64,000 nucleotides of DNA from Cenarchaeum symbiosum A (GCA_000200715.1 DP000238.1:406154-470153); one strand, 5' to 3'. Positions 51,418 through 60,782 are shown, counted from the first letter of the stretch. Notes: a model not told the origin generated them from the sequence alone. Numbers and translations: made by a program.

Positions 51418-53592
51418 TCAGACGTAAAACGGCCTATCTAAGTTTTTTGGAACCGCGTCGGATATGCCGCTGCGGATGCTGCTGTACCACTGGTCGACCT
51501 CCTTGGTTATAGACGGGCGGACCCTCTTGAGGGCTGCTGCAAAGTCCGCGCTCGACACCTTCTCTGCCTCCTGCTGCATGGCATGCACGGCGGCCTCCCT
51601 GCACAGGGCAGCCAAGTCCGCGCCCGTATAGTTTCTCGTCGATACGGCTATCTCCGGCAGCTTGACGTCGGGCGCAAGAGGCATCCTCTCTGTGAGTATC
51701 TTGATTATCTCGAGGCGCCCGGCCTCGTCGGGCGGCTGCACGTACAGCAGCAGGTCCAGCCTGCCAGTCCTGAGAAGCGAGCCGTCGAGCAGGTCGGGCC
51801 GGCTGGTCACGCCCACTATCACCACGCGCGACGACGCCCCGTCGTCCATCTCTGTGAGCAGCTGCCCGAGTATGGTCTCGCCTGTGCCGCCCGTCTCGTC
51901 TCCCCCCCTGTACTTTGCAAGCGAATCCATCTCGTCGAATATCACCACGCACGGGGATGCCGACTTTGCCTTTCTGAATATCTCGCGGATCGCCTTTTCT
52001 GATTCCCCCACCCATTTTGAGAGCACCTCGGGCCCGCGCACCAGTATCATGTTGGCCCCGCTCTCGGCGGCAAGCGCCCGCGCCACCATGGTCTTGCCGC
52101 AGCCCGGGGGGCCGTATATCAGGGCCCCCTTGGGGGGCCTGACGCCCATCTTTGAGAACCTTCCGGGATCCTCCATGGCCGCTATCAGGTTGTCCTTTAG
52201 CGACTGCTTTACGCCGTCAAGGCCGCCTACATCGTCCCACCAGACTTTTGCGCGCTCTACATAAAACTCCCTCATCGCGGTGGGGACCACCTCGTGCATT
52301 GCGTCGTAAAAGTCCACAAGCTTGACCTCCATGGTCTCTAGCACCTCCGCCGGTATCCTGTCGGTCTCTAGGTCTATCTTGGGAAGATACCGCCTTATCG
52401 CCTTCATGGCAGCCTCCCTGCACAGCGACTTTATGTCGGCGCCCGTATACCCGTGCAGCTCGCTTGCCAGCTCGCGCAGGTCTATCCCATCGGAGAGCGG
52501 CATGCCCCTTGTATGTATCTGGAGTATCTCGAGCCTGCCGTCGGCGTTGGGGACCGATATTTCAGCCTCCCTGTCGAACCTGCCGGGCCTGCGCAGCGCG
52601 GGATCCACGCTGTCCGGCCGGTTGGTGGCGCCGAGCACTATGACGTTGCCCCTGTCGGTCAGCCCGTCCATCAGGGCAAGCAGCTGCGCGACTACCCTTT
52701 TTTCGACGTCGCCGTACGCTTCTTCCCTCTTTGGGGCTATCGCGTCTATTTCATCTATGAATATTATGCTAGGAGAGTTGTCCTTTGCCTCCTTGAATAT
52801 GTCGCGGAGCCTGGCTTCTGTCTCGCCATAGTACTTGTTCATGATCTCCGGGCCGTTTATCGAGTACATGTTGGCCTCGGATTCGCTTGCGAGCACCTTT
52901 GCTATGAGGGTCTTGCCGCAGCCCGGCGGGCCGTACAAGAGTATCCCGCTGTGGGATTCGACGCCCAGCCTGCTGAAGAGCTCCGGGTGGCGCAGGGGCA
53001 GCTCGACTATCTCCCTCATTGCCCTTATCTCGGATTCCAGGCCGCCGACCTCCTCGTATGTGACGCGGGCCTTTTTGGATTCCGGGGCCTCTGTCAGTAT
53101 GCTCAGGGATGTAGAGCGGTCCATCCTGACCACCGACCGGGGGGTGGTCTTGCCTATCTTGAAGTCTATCGAGTTTCCGAGTATCATCACAGAGATCTCG
53201 TCGCCCTGGGAGAGCGGGAGCCCCTTGAGGCGGTTTTTTACAAAGTCGGCAAACTCTTTGTCTACCGTGACCGAGCCGCTGGCAGGAGCTAGAATGACCG
53301 ACTTTGCCGCCTTTGCCTGGATTCTTCTTATCCGGACTGCGTCGTTTATAGCGGCTCCCACGTTCTTGCGCGTCTGCCCGTCTATCCTTACCACTTCGGG
53401 GCTCCGCTCGTCTTCGTCGTTGGGCCAGACTACCGCGCAGCTGGGCCGCGAGCCTGCAATCTCTATTATGTCCCCGGGTGTGACCTTGAGGCGGTCCATT
53501 GCTTCGGGGCCTATCCTGGCCCTCTTTTTGCCCACGTCCCTCTGCTTGGCCTCGCCCACCCTCATTTGCAGCGGGCCGTCCTTGCGCGCCAT
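51418..53592 (-). CDS. CDC48/VAT-type AAA+ ATPase with C-terminal HbYX motif
   Basis: 724 residues from the ATG at 53592. The N-terminal double-psi barrel/CDC48_N (MRVGEAKQRDVGKKRARI... VTPGDIIEI) is followed by two AAA modules: D1 with GPPGCGKTLIAKVLA and IIFIDEIDAIAPKRE, and D2 with GPPGCGKTMVARALAAESG and VVIFDEMDSLAKYRG, each with an SRH arginine-finger region (TNRPDSVDPALRRPGRFDRE). The protein ends FYV, matching the hydrophobic-Tyr-X motif that docks unfoldases onto the 20S proteasome. It unfolds proteins for degradation or remodelling. Lies downstream of the aEF-1beta gene. Confidence 0.95.
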   Translation of the reverse strand: MARKDGPLQMRVGEAKQRDVGKKRARIGPEAMDRLKVTPGDIIEIAGSRPSCAVVWPNDEDERSPEVVRIDGQTRKNVGAAINDAVRIRRIQAKAAKSVILAPASGSVTVDKEFADFVKNRLKGLPLSQGDEISVMILGNSIDFKIGKTTPRSVVRMDRSTSLSILTEAPESKKARVTYEEVGGLESEIRAMREIVELPLRHPELFSRLGVESHSGILLYGPPGCGKTLIAKVLASESEANMYSINGPEIMNKYYGETEARLRDIFKEAKDNSPSIIFIDEIDAIAPKREEAYGDVEKRVVAQLLALMDGLTDRGNVIVLGATNRPDSVDPALRRPGRFDREAEISVPNADGRLEILQIHTRGMPLSDGIDLRELASELHGYTGADIKSLCREAAMKAIRRYLPKIDLETDRIPAEVLETMEVKLVDFYDAMHEVVPTAMREFYVERAKVWWDDVGGLDGVKQSLKDNLIAAMEDPGRFSKMGVRPPKGALIYGPPGCGKTMVARALAAESGANMILVRGPEVLSKWVGESEKAIREIFRKAKSASPCVVIFDEMDSLAKYRGGDETGGTGETILGQLLTEMDDGASSRVVIVGVTSRPDLLDGSLLRTGRLDLLLYVQPPDEAGRLEIIKILTERMPLAPDVKLPEIAVSTRNYTGADLAALCREAAVHAMQQEAEKVSSADFAAALKRVRPSITKEVDQWYSSIRSGISDAVPKNLDRPFYV

Positions 53593-53598
53593 GTGCAC

Positions 53599-53880
53599 CT
53601 ATTTCATGTCGACTGACATCCGGCTCATGTTGAGCACCTCGTATTCACTGACGCCCTTGGCCGACCTGACTGTCGCCTCCAGCGCGTCGTTCTGGCCCTC
53701 CTTGTCTTCGAGTATGAACTCTGCTTTTACAAAGTGCAGGCCAAAGGCGAGGGGCTCTTTTGCGTACCTCCTCAGGACGATGCCCCCCTTTAGGCCGCCC
53801 TTCAGGCCCTCCATCATTTCATCAAGGTCGACCTCCGTCCCCTTGGGGAGGATCTTTACAATAACCAGTAACTGTGCCAT
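53599..53880 (-). CDS. ef1b: Translation elongation factor 1-beta (archaeal)
   Basis: The ATG at 53880 gives 93 residues, the normal size of aEF-1beta. [37 protein letters not shown] and the final [11 protein letters not shown] are typical of the GDP/GTP exchange domain for EF-1alpha. Its start lies next to the stop of the upstream zinc-finger gene; the CDC48 start follows after 6 nt. A compact operon. Confidence 0.93.
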   Translation of the reverse strand: MAQLLVIVKILPKGTEVDLDEMMEGLKGGLKGGIVLRRYAKEPLAFGLHFVKAEFILEDKEGQNDALEATVRSAKGVSEYEVLNMSRMSVDMK

Positions 53881-53881
53881 C

Positions 53882-54061
53882 TTAAGGCCCCGCAAAGTGG
53901 CACTTGGAGCACTCGTAGCCCCTGGCGGCCTCCCTGCAGCTCTCGCAGCGCCAGACCAGCTCGCCTGCACAGCTGGGGCAGTCGAACTTGACGCACATGT
54001 CGTTTGGCATTATATGCCGCTTGCAGCAACTGCAGACGGGCAGCGTAATTGACGACGACAT
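53882..54061 (-). CDS. Double zinc-ribbon small protein (HVO_2753-like)
   Basis: The ATG at 54061 gives 59 residues with four Cys pairs: CSCC, CPSC, CESC and CSKC (two zinc ribbons). The order and the neighbourhood (directly upstream of aEF-1beta) match the small archaeal zinc-finger protein known as HVO_2753 in Haloferax, which binds zinc and influences motility and biofilm there. The frame is open to 54121 but the added residues are not family-like. Confidence 0.85.
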   Translation of the reverse strand: MSSSITLPVCSCCKRHIMPNDMCVKFDCPSCAGELVWRCESCREAARGYECSKCHFAGP

Positions 54062-54166
54062 TGCCGTGGGGCGGGGCGGTGCGCATTTATACCTTGCCTG
54101 ATCGGCCCCCTCGCATTCCACTGCGCCTGACGGTGCGCTGTTCCATCCCGTGCGAAAATACCGGGC

Positions 54167-55717
54167 TTACTCGTTTGTATACGCCAGTTCGCCGTGCTGG
54201 GCAAGATCGAGGCCCATCTCCTCTTCCTTGGCAGTCACCCTTATCCCGCCGGGCCATACCTTGTCCATGATTTTTAGTATCACTACTGTCATGCCAAACG
54301 AGTATCCTGCCACGATCCCTGCCGCCATTATATTGATGCCCTGCTGCTCAAAGCCTTCGGGCGTGCCAGTCCATGCGCCAATTCCCCCCGTATCCCAGTT
54401 GTCGGGGCTTGCAAGCGTGCCGACTAGCACGCTGCCCGTAATGCCGCCCATGCCGTGCACCCCCCATACATCGAGCGCGTCATCCCATTTGTGCGCGTTC
54501 TTGAAGGCGACACATGCATAGCAGACAGAAGCTGCAGCTATTCCTATTATTATTGCGGCCATCGGGCCCACCCAACCGGCCGCGGGCGTGATCGTCCCCA
54601 GCCCTGCGATTGTACCGGTTGCGGCGCCCACTATGCTCGGCTTGCCCGTGTGGGCCCAGCTTAGCAGCATCCATGTGACTGTTCCCACGCCTGCAGCAAG
54701 GTTGGTCACCACCATCGCCCTTACGGCCACCCCGTCGGCCATCACCTCGCTTCCCGCGTTAAAGCCGGTCCAGCCGAACCAGAGTATGGTCACTCCGAGG
54801 ACCATCATGGGAACGTTGTGCGGATCCATTGGCACCTTGCCGTATCCTATCCTCCTACCTAGCACCAGCGCTGCCGCCAGCGCTGAAAATCCCGATGTAA
54901 CGTGCACCACAATGCCGCCTGCAAAGTCAAGCGCGAACGACGGCGAGAGGTCCGGATCTATGTCCAGCGATCCCGCGCTTACAAACCCGCCGCCCCAGAT
55001 CCAGTGTGCGACAGGATCATAGACGAACGTGGCCCAGAGGAGCACAAAGATGATCAGCGCGCTAAACTTCATCCTGTCGATCAGGCCGCCCACTATGAGA
55101 GCTGGCGTGATTATCGCAAACGTGCCCTGGAATGCCGCAAAGAGCGCATGGGGTATTGTTCCCGGCCATGTATCGCTGCAGGCAACCCCCGACTTTATCT
55201 CCTGCATGAGGTATTCGTTCGATGCGGTATCCTGGCATTCTATCGGGCTGCCCAGCGGCGCAAAGTATGACACCTGGTTAAAGCCCGCATAGTCCAGCGA
55301 GCCCGCGAACATGTTCCAGTCGCTGTCCCCGGGCCCAAACGAGAGCGAGTACCCCCACGCGACCCACTGCCATGATATTGCGCCCATTACTATCAGGGTC
55401 ATGCCGATCACGTTGACGACATTCTTTGAGCGGGCCATCCCGCCGTAAAAGAACGCAACACCTGGCGTCATGAACAGCACCAAGGCTGTTGCGATAATCA
55501 TAAACGAGGTATCCCCGCTGTCTATGTAGCAGGCTGTGAACTCGCCCTCGCCGTCATCCACCCAGCATTCATTGGGGTTGCCGGTGTAGAGTCCGCGATT
55601 ATCATACCCGTCTGCGTCGTCTTCCATGGTCTGCGAGTATGCCGTCGACATTGCGCCCGTGGCTGCAATGGCAACGGCCGCCGCCAGGATCAGTGCACGC
55701 TTGCTGATGCTCTCCAT
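54167..55717 (-). CDS. amt: Ammonium transporter (Amt)
   Basis: The ATG at 55717 gives 516 residues. A cleavable-looking signal (ILAAAVAIAATGAMSTAYSQ) and an acidic, Cys-containing N-terminal extension precede the eleven-helix Amt core. Conserved marks: FFYGGMARSKN, GGIVVHVTSGFSALAAALVLG (first pore His), and DVWGVHGMGGITGSVLVG (second pore His). It imports ammonium, the energy and nitrogen source of ammonia oxidisers. TATA-like CTTTAAAT lies about 25 nt upstream on the minus strand. Confidence 0.96.
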   Translation of the reverse strand: MESISKRALILAAAVAIAATGAMSTAYSQTMEDDADGYDNRGLYTGNPNECWVDDGEGEFTACYIDSGDTSFMIIATALVLFMTPGVAFFYGGMARSKNVVNVIGMTLIVMGAISWQWVAWGYSLSFGPGDSDWNMFAGSLDYAGFNQVSYFAPLGSPIECQDTASNEYLMQEIKSGVACSDTWPGTIPHALFAAFQGTFAIITPALIVGGLIDRMKFSALIIFVLLWATFVYDPVAHWIWGGGFVSAGSLDIDPDLSPSFALDFAGGIVVHVTSGFSALAAALVLGRRIGYGKVPMDPHNVPMMVLGVTILWFGWTGFNAGSEVMADGVAVRAMVVTNLAAGVGTVTWMLLSWAHTGKPSIVGAATGTIAGLGTITPAAGWVGPMAAIIIGIAAASVCYACVAFKNAHKWDDALDVWGVHGMGGITGSVLVGTLASPDNWDTGGIGAWTGTPEGFEQQGINIMAAGIVAGYSFGMTVVILKIMDKVWPGGIRVTAKEEEMGLDLAQHGELAYTNE

Positions 55718-56124
55718 TGTGGCGCCCGATATGAATCGTGATTTAAAGATATAGGGCTTTGTGCACCTGTGGAATGTGGCAATCACGCACGCTTCCGCTA
55801 AGGCGCGGCTAATATGATCCTTGCCGTTTCCGTCCTGCACCCTGATGGCCTGGGGTCATGCATTATTGTTCCCGCGGTGCGGCCGCCACTGCAAGCCCGG
55901 CATGCGGCCCCTTGTGAAATCTGATACGGGAGGGGATTTCTTTTTGTGCATGATACAGCCGGGGAGCATAGGCGCAAAACAGGTGGGGCGTCTTTGGGGC
56001 CGATCTGCCCTGGAGCCCATTGGGAGACTCCATGGGCCGCCCCTGATGACGGAGATGGTTTTCATATAGAACACACCCGCTGCAGCCCAAAAATGCTTAT
56101 AAACGGATTAGTCGGGGATGGGGT
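55718..56124. other. Divergent promoter region of amt and the next gene
   Basis: 407 bp without a convincing gene. It holds the amt TATA-like element near 55740-55750 (minus) and CTTATAAAC near 56096-56104 (plus, for the 56125 gene). A stem GCCCAT/ATGGGC around 56017-56039 can be drawn. Short ORFs on both strands are chance products of the GC-rich sequence. Confidence 0.5.
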
Positions 56125-56757
56125 ATGTCAAAACAGACGTACGGGATAGCACTGGGCGGATCTGCCGCGGTCCTTGCACTGCTGGCGCTTGTTCCGGCCG
56201 GTACGTCGTTTCTACCCGGCGGAGCCGCCGATCCCGCGTTCTATGGCATGGCGGAACTGGTGCATACTAGTGCCGACGGCGAGCTGCTTTCATCACATAC
56301 CGTCCATAACCGGCTGGTGGATACGGGCGAGGAGATCCTGATATACGGCGCCTTTGGCGACCTTGCTGATAGTAAAAAGCCCACGCTGTTGTGCGTCTCT
56401 GACGTGGATCACACTGATACGTTCCCGGCTGATGACTCTCTAGTCGCCCTTCATGTGCCCTCTAACGCCTTTGCCAACACCAGCGTGAATACATGCGTGA
56501 CGGCAGATATCAACACCACCATAAGCAGCGTAGCCATCATGAATGCCACGTTCACACCCGACACCAACTATGCCTTCGGCGAGGTGATCAACTCCATTAC
56601 AGTCTGCAACACCAATATGAATAATTCAAACATGCAAAACTGCGTTAATGCCGGCGATATATTCTCCACCGTTGAGACACCCCAGACAAACGCGACATCG
56701 GCAGACGACCTGATAGGCGTGACATACACCTTCAACGTCACATCCCCCGAAAACTAG
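56125..56757 (+). CDS. Secreted protein of unknown function
   Basis: 210 residues with a signal peptide (IALGGSAAVLALLALVPAGTSFLPGGAA). The mature domain is Thr/Asn-rich with several potential N-glycosylation sites (NTS, NTT, NAT, NNS, NVT) and four Cys. It is beta-rich (FYGMAELVHTSADGELLSSHTVHNRLVD). A strong TATA box (CTTATAAAC) suggests high expression. Resembles small surface proteins common in Thaumarchaeota; function not known. Confidence 0.75.
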   Translation: MSKQTYGIALGGSAAVLALLALVPAGTSFLPGGAADPAFYGMAELVHTSADGELLSSHTVHNRLVDTGEEILIYGAFGDLADSKKPTLLCVSDVDHTDTFPADDSLVALHVPSNAFANTSVNTCVTADINTTISSVAIMNATFTPDTNYAFGEVINSITVCNTNMNNSNMQNCVNAGDIFSTVETPQTNATSADDLIGVTYTFNVTSPEN

Positions 56758-57103
56758 CACAAGGACAGGCTCTTACACAATGGTTCTGGCCATCCGTTAA
56801 TCACCTGCCGCAATGTGCCCCTGGCCGCAAGCCCCGTATTCTGGTGAACAAAATGTGCCATATCCCGCAGATCGACAGGCAGTCCAGTATGCCTTCCCCG
56901 GACTCGGGCTGCGGCCCCCTGCACTTTCATGGCCCCGGCGGCCCTGCCTGCGCAGATCCCCCTGCTTTGGCACAGCTGCCCCGTGTACCGGGTGCTCCCC
57001 GCACCCTGCCCGCCCCTCAGGCACGTGCTTTTGTCCGCCGTCCGGGTGCCCAAAAACCATCTTACAAAGGATTAAGTAAGCACAGGTGGGGACAGGCGTA
57101 ACC
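56758..57103. other. Intergenic region, no gene seen
   Basis: 346 bp between two plus-strand genes. ORFs on either strand are Cys/Pro-rich shadows without family sense. Only the TATA-like GGATTAAGTAAG (57069-57080) of the next gene can be pointed out. Confidence 0.5.
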
Positions 57104-57949
57104 ATGAGCAACTGGGATCTGATGATGCCCGGGATGGGCCTTACCGCGATAGGCCTCGCGGGAGTGGTCGTCTCTTATGCGGGAATAGCGCACACTTTCA
57201 TCGACGGCATGCACGCGCTCACCGGCCTGACCATGTTCGTCGGCCTGATATTCCTCTCTGCGGGAATACTCGAGGGAGGGGTATCTACTAGCAACAAGGC
57301 CAAGGCGACAACGCTTGTAATCCTGGCGATAAGCCTATCCTTTGGGACGGCCGCGCTCGTATACAATACGATAAGCACTGTACAGACCTTTGCCTCTATC
57401 ATGATGATACTTGCAGTTCCCGCAATAGTCATAGCGTACATGGCCACCAAGATGCCAGAATACCTAAAGCCCGTCGGCGTGATATTCTGCCTTGCCATAG
57501 GACTTGGCGTGGTCACGTTTGTGGCCCTTGGCATGATAGGGCCCGGCACATACCTGATAGACGAGCCAGAAGAGGCTGCTGCCCCGGCAGAGGCTCCGGC
57601 GGCAGCGCCGGCACCGGACGCTCCTGTCTTTGATATAACAATACTGGAGGGCTCCGGCATACCCGATACCCCCGATTATGATCCTGACGTGGCGACCGTC
57701 CTGCAGGGGACCTTGGTCGTGTGGACCAACGTAGATCCCCTTGTCCACACTGTAACCAGCACGGCGGGGCTCGGCGAGACGTTTGATTCCGGCCTGATAA
57801 GCGAGGGCGATGTATTCTCGCTTGATACCCGGGGGATAGACACGGGCGTGCATGAATACACCTGCATAGTCCACCCGTGGATGGTATCGACACTGGTGGT
57901 CGAGGAGCCCGAGCCCGAGCCGGAGGAACCGGTTATAGCCGAGCCTTGA
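57104..57949 (+). CDS. Membrane protein fused to a plastocyanin-like blue-copper domain
   Basis: The ATG at 57104 gives 281 residues. Five membrane helices (about residues 8-150) are followed by a Pro/Ala linker and a cupredoxin domain (about 180-265). The copper ligands are visible: His in VDPLVHTVTS and Cys/His/Met in YTCIVHPWM, the C-x3-H-x2-M type. A Glu/Pro tail ends it. In ammonia-oxidising archaea such proteins are thought to carry electrons in place of cytochrome c; the membrane part may hold it near its partners. The next gene starts within its stop codon. Confidence 0.88.
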   Translation: MSNWDLMMPGMGLTAIGLAGVVVSYAGIAHTFIDGMHALTGLTMFVGLIFLSAGILEGGVSTSNKAKATTLVILAISLSFGTAALVYNTISTVQTFASIMMILAVPAIVIAYMATKMPEYLKPVGVIFCLAIGLGVVTFVALGMIGPGTYLIDEPEEAAAPAEAPAAAPAPDAPVFDITILEGSGIPDTPDYDPDVATVLQGTLVVWTNVDPLVHTVTSTAGLGETFDSGLISEGDVFSLDTRGIDTGVHEYTCIVHPWMVSTLVVEEPEPEPEEPVIAEP

Positions 57950-58344
57950 ACATTCTGGTTCTAGGCGGGAACACCAGGGAGCTGCTCTCGTCCCATGCTG
58001 CAGCATCGGAGCCGCATGAATCATGCGCCCTGCTGTTCGGGGATGAGCAGGAGGACCGGACGGTTGTCCGGGAGGTATATCCCGCAAGAAACGCCGACGA
58101 ATCCCCCGTGAGCTTTTCCATATCGCCAGAAGAGCTTATCCGCGGGTACGTAAAAGCGGGCGAGATGGGCCTTGATGTAGTGGGAATATTCCACTCGCAC
58201 CCGTCTTCTGAGGCGGCCCCTTCTGGAAAGGACAGGCAGTACATGATCACAAACCCTGTCCCGTGGTTGATATATTCCGGCATAGACGGGTCGTTTAGGG
58301 CCTATATCCTTGACGGCGATATTGCCGAGATCCGCGTCTGCTAG
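57946..58344 (+). CDS. JAMM/MPN-domain metalloprotease
   Basis: The TTG at 57946 overlaps the stop of the copper-protein gene (TTGA) and gives 132 residues. The full JAMM site is present: Glu in PHESCALLFG, then HSHPSSEAAPSGKD (HxHPx6SxxD). Family members remove ubiquitin-like proteins (Rpn11 type) or process sulfur-carrier proteins. With archaeal small modifiers in mind, a desampylase-like role is plausible; the coupling to a copper protein is unexplained. Confidence 0.88.
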   Translation: MNILVLGGNTRELLSSHAAASEPHESCALLFGDEQEDRTVVREVYPARNADESPVSFSISPEELIRGYVKAGEMGLDVVGIFHSHPSSEAAPSGKDRQYMITNPVPWLIYSGIDGSFRAYILDGDIAEIRVC

Positions 58345-59663
58345 CGCGCCCTTGGCGGCCTTGCAAACATGTTGGAGGGATCACTGTGGTACTCGACGGG
58401 AAGCATCGCGTCTTTCTGCCTTCCTGTCAGTATTCCCACTACGGTGTCGTCGCGCTTGATTACCCCTTCTTTTACGAGCTTTTTAATCCCCGCGGGTGTG
58501 GCGCCCGAGGCCATCTCGCAGTCAAAGCCGTTGAGGCCGACCGCGGACATGCCGTCGAGCATCTCTGTATCGGAGACGGTGGTGACAACCCCGTCAGTAT
58601 ATTCGAGCGCCCGCAGCCCCTTGAGTATGTTGGCAGGCCTGCCTATCTGTATGGCGGTGGCCCGGGTCCGCGGCCCCGCGCCGGTCCGGTCCATCTCTGC
58701 ATAGTGATCCTCTATCAGACCGGTATCGGGTTTGCCGCCGTTCCAGCGGAGTCCTCTATCATTGTACAGGTCGGAAAGCGTGCGGGCCCCTTCTGCATTG
58801 ATAACTGCTATCCGGGGTATCTTGCCTATCCAGCCCCACTCGTGCAGCTCCATGAGGGCCTTGCCGCAGCTCGACGTGTTGCCGAGCGCACCTCCGGGGT
58901 AGACTATCCAGTCGGGCGCCTCCCAGTCGAGCTGCTCTAGCGCCCTGTACGGGATGGTCTTTTGGCCCTCTATGCGGAACGGGTTTATCGAGTTTACGGT
59001 GTAGCCGCCGCTGCCGCGCGCCTCATCGAGTGAGCGCCGCAGCGCGTCATCAAAGTTGCCGTCTACTTCGATTATCTGGGCCCCGAACTGGTAGGCTTGG
59101 CTGAGCTTGCCCGGGGCGATCTGGCCCGCCGGTATGTACACGTCGCACTCTATCCCCTCGTTTGCTGCAAACATGCCCGCTGACGCAGAAGTGTTGCCCG
59201 TCGAGGCGCACACTATCTTGCCCGCCGAGACCATCCTTGCATGCGTGACGGCGGTGGCCATGCCGTTGTCCTTGAACGAGCCGCTCGGGTTGTACCCTTC
59301 AGGCTGCAGCCACAGCGAGTCCGGCTCCATTTCTGTAAACTTGGAGACCCTGCCCATCCGGTACGGCTTGGACTGCCTGCCCTCGGCCCCGTCAAGCGAT
59401 ACCAGGTGTGCCGCGCACTGTTCTGCATCCTCGGTGTCTATGCTGCAAAAGTTGAGCAGCTCCCGGAACCGCCACACGCCGCTCTCGTTGAATATGCTGC
59501 CCCCCGGGTCCCTCCTGCACCGGAAGACCTCCTTGAGGGATTCTGGCGGGCTGCCGGGATACTTTACATCTAGCAGGTGGCCGCGCTCGCACTCGACTAG
59601 AGTGCTGTCTATCGGATATTCTAACCCGCAGCCCGGGTCTATGCATTTTAGCACCGCGTTCAT
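58341..59663 (-). CDS. thrC: Threonine synthase
   Basis: The ATG at 59663 gives 440 residues. The PLP lysine is in PSGSFKDNGM; the phosphate-binding and substrate segments CASTGNTSASAGMFAAN and YPGGALGNTSS are typical. A short Cys-containing N-terminal part (CIDPGCGLEY...CERGH) precedes the PLP fold, as in other archaeal threonine synthases. It converts O-phosphohomoserine to threonine. TATA-like GCAATTAAGC about 25 nt upstream on the minus strand. Confidence 0.93.
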   Translation of the reverse strand: MNAVLKCIDPGCGLEYPIDSTLVECERGHLLDVKYPGSPPESLKEVFRCRRDPGGSIFNESGVWRFRELLNFCSIDTEDAEQCAAHLVSLDGAEGRQSKPYRMGRVSKFTEMEPDSLWLQPEGYNPSGSFKDNGMATAVTHARMVSAGKIVCASTGNTSASAGMFAANEGIECDVYIPAGQIAPGKLSQAYQFGAQIIEVDGNFDDALRRSLDEARGSGGYTVNSINPFRIEGQKTIPYRALEQLDWEAPDWIVYPGGALGNTSSCGKALMELHEWGWIGKIPRIAVINAEGARTLSDLYNDRGLRWNGGKPDTGLIEDHYAEMDRTGAGPRTRATAIQIGRPANILKGLRALEYTDGVVTTVSDTEMLDGMSAVGLNGFDCEMASGATPAGIKKLVKEGVIKRDDTVVGILTGRQKDAMLPVEYHSDPSNMFARPPRAR

Positions 59664-60075
59664 GGGGGGCCCGCCCACGGGCTCGCTTAATTGCCTTGCG
59701 CCGCATGTATGCGGCATGGTGCGTGCAAGGATTGCTGTGGCTCACACGGCCGGTGCACGGGCAGGATGTCCGGCTACCGTACTGCGGCCATGGGGCGTCA
59801 TACGGGGGCCGTACAGTGCGCCGCGGGATGCGTTCTACCGCGTATCTGCCGGCCTTGCCGCCGGCGTGCCCTGCATGTCCCTTGCGGGGACAGAGTCCTG
59901 CAGCCGGGTCTTGTGCATGCAGCGCCGGACATTGTATTCTCACACACCGGATCCGCTGTAAGGCTACATGCCGGACATGGCTTTGCGAGAAATGGGATCC
60001 CGTACTGCTGTATTATTTCAATTGAATAGCGATCCGCATAATCCCGATTAAATAGAGGCCTGTACAATACAAGGC
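59664..60075. other. Intergenic region upstream of gene X1
   Basis: About 410 bp without a convincing gene. From about 60005 on it is AT-richer and shares short blocks (TTTCAATT, GATCCG, ATTAAATAG) with the region upstream of the paralogue X2 (63500-63598), indicating that the duplication includes the promoter. GATTAAATAG (60047-60056) is the probable TATA box of X1. Confidence 0.5.
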
Positions 60076-60431
60076 ATGCAGGATGAAAAAGAAGGGACGC
60101 CTCATGATGACATCCGGGCGTTTGCAACGTCGTCTGTAAAGGCAGGCACGGATACCTACATTCGTTTACGGATACCGGATTGCGTTGACAAGGAAAAATG
60201 CTCTAGGCTTTTTCAAGAATTAATCCGGGAGCTCGCACGTTCAAGACAGATCCCTCCGGTTGGTCCCAGCCCCCAAATGCCGCATATTGGGGAACCTGCA
60301 AGGCCGGCCGAAGATGCTGCATGTGATGAGCCGGACAAGACTGTGACAAAAAAACCGAAAAGGAGTATTACGGCAGCATTTCATTGCCAAAACCGAATCC
60401 AAAGTTTGGAATAAAGCCTCTTCATCCAGAA
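60076..60431 (+). pseudogene. Gene X1: small paralogous protein, frameshifted and interrupted by the serpin element
   Basis: ATG at 60076. As it stands the frame ends at 60414 after 112 codons. At an A7 run (60348-60354) one extra A would restore a frame reading EYYGSISLPKPNPKFGIKPLHPE, clearly homologous to EYFGSVTLPKPHPRSGIRAVYPE of X2 at 63599. That frame runs to 60431, where the inserted element begins. Beyond the element (63268-63285) it would end LKSRN, against LKSFI in X2. The N-terminal half is charged and helical (VDKEKCSRLFQELIRELARS), also similar to X2. Function unknown. Confidence 0.8.
60424..60431. repeat. Left copy of the 8-bp target-site duplication (ATCCAGAA)
   Basis: ATCCAGAA directly abuts the left end of the inserted element. 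The identical sequence directly abuts the right end (63260-63267). The homologous unoccupied site in X2 reads ATCCAGAG. Confidence 0.85.
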
Positions 60432-60690
60432 GGCTCTGTCCAGTATGGGCGCCATGGGTGGAATAGTGTGCGGCCCCATGACATTAGAATCTTCCAAACT
60501 TTCGGGCTTTCCAGCTCCTGTATCGTGTAGCCCCTTATACAAGCCGGATGCTCCGGTTCCGGCTTGACTGTCAATACGTCCCTCCTGAACCGGTTGTCCA
60601 AATTAGATGCCCATGTCGGCCCGCTTCCTTGGGTATCTCTAATGCCCTGCTCCTCCGTTCACTGGACTTGCCGAATAGTATTGGTTCGCT
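60432..60690. repeat. Left inverted terminal repeat of the element
   Basis: Pairs with 63000-63259 in inverted orientation. Differences in the outer 37 nt are all transitions, suggesting age. Stops interrupt all obvious frames of this arm. Confidence 0.8.
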
Positions 60691-60751
60691 GACCATGGCA
60701 TTGCACCGCCAGCCCTGAGACAAACACCCCACACATGATTCCGTCATGCTG

Positions 60752-60761
60752 TTTTAAATAT
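60752..60761 (+). promoter_or_regulatory. TATA box of the inhibitor operon
   Basis: TTTTAAATAT lies about 25-30 nt upstream of the ATG at 60783, inside the element just after the left arm. The cargo therefore carries its own promoter. Confidence 0.6.
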
Positions 60762-60782
60762 CAGTTTGGACGCGGTTGCTCA

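Noticed and set aside
59691..60029. Cys-rich 112-codon plus-strand ORF overlapping the 5' side of thrC
   Set aside because: Composition follows the GC-rich intergenic DNA; no TATA box and no recognisable zinc motif spacing.
60432..60700. Assignment of the element to a known IS family from its ends
   Set aside because: GGCTCTGTCCA with an 8-bp duplication recalls IS6-type ends, but no transposase is visible and the match is too short to name a family.
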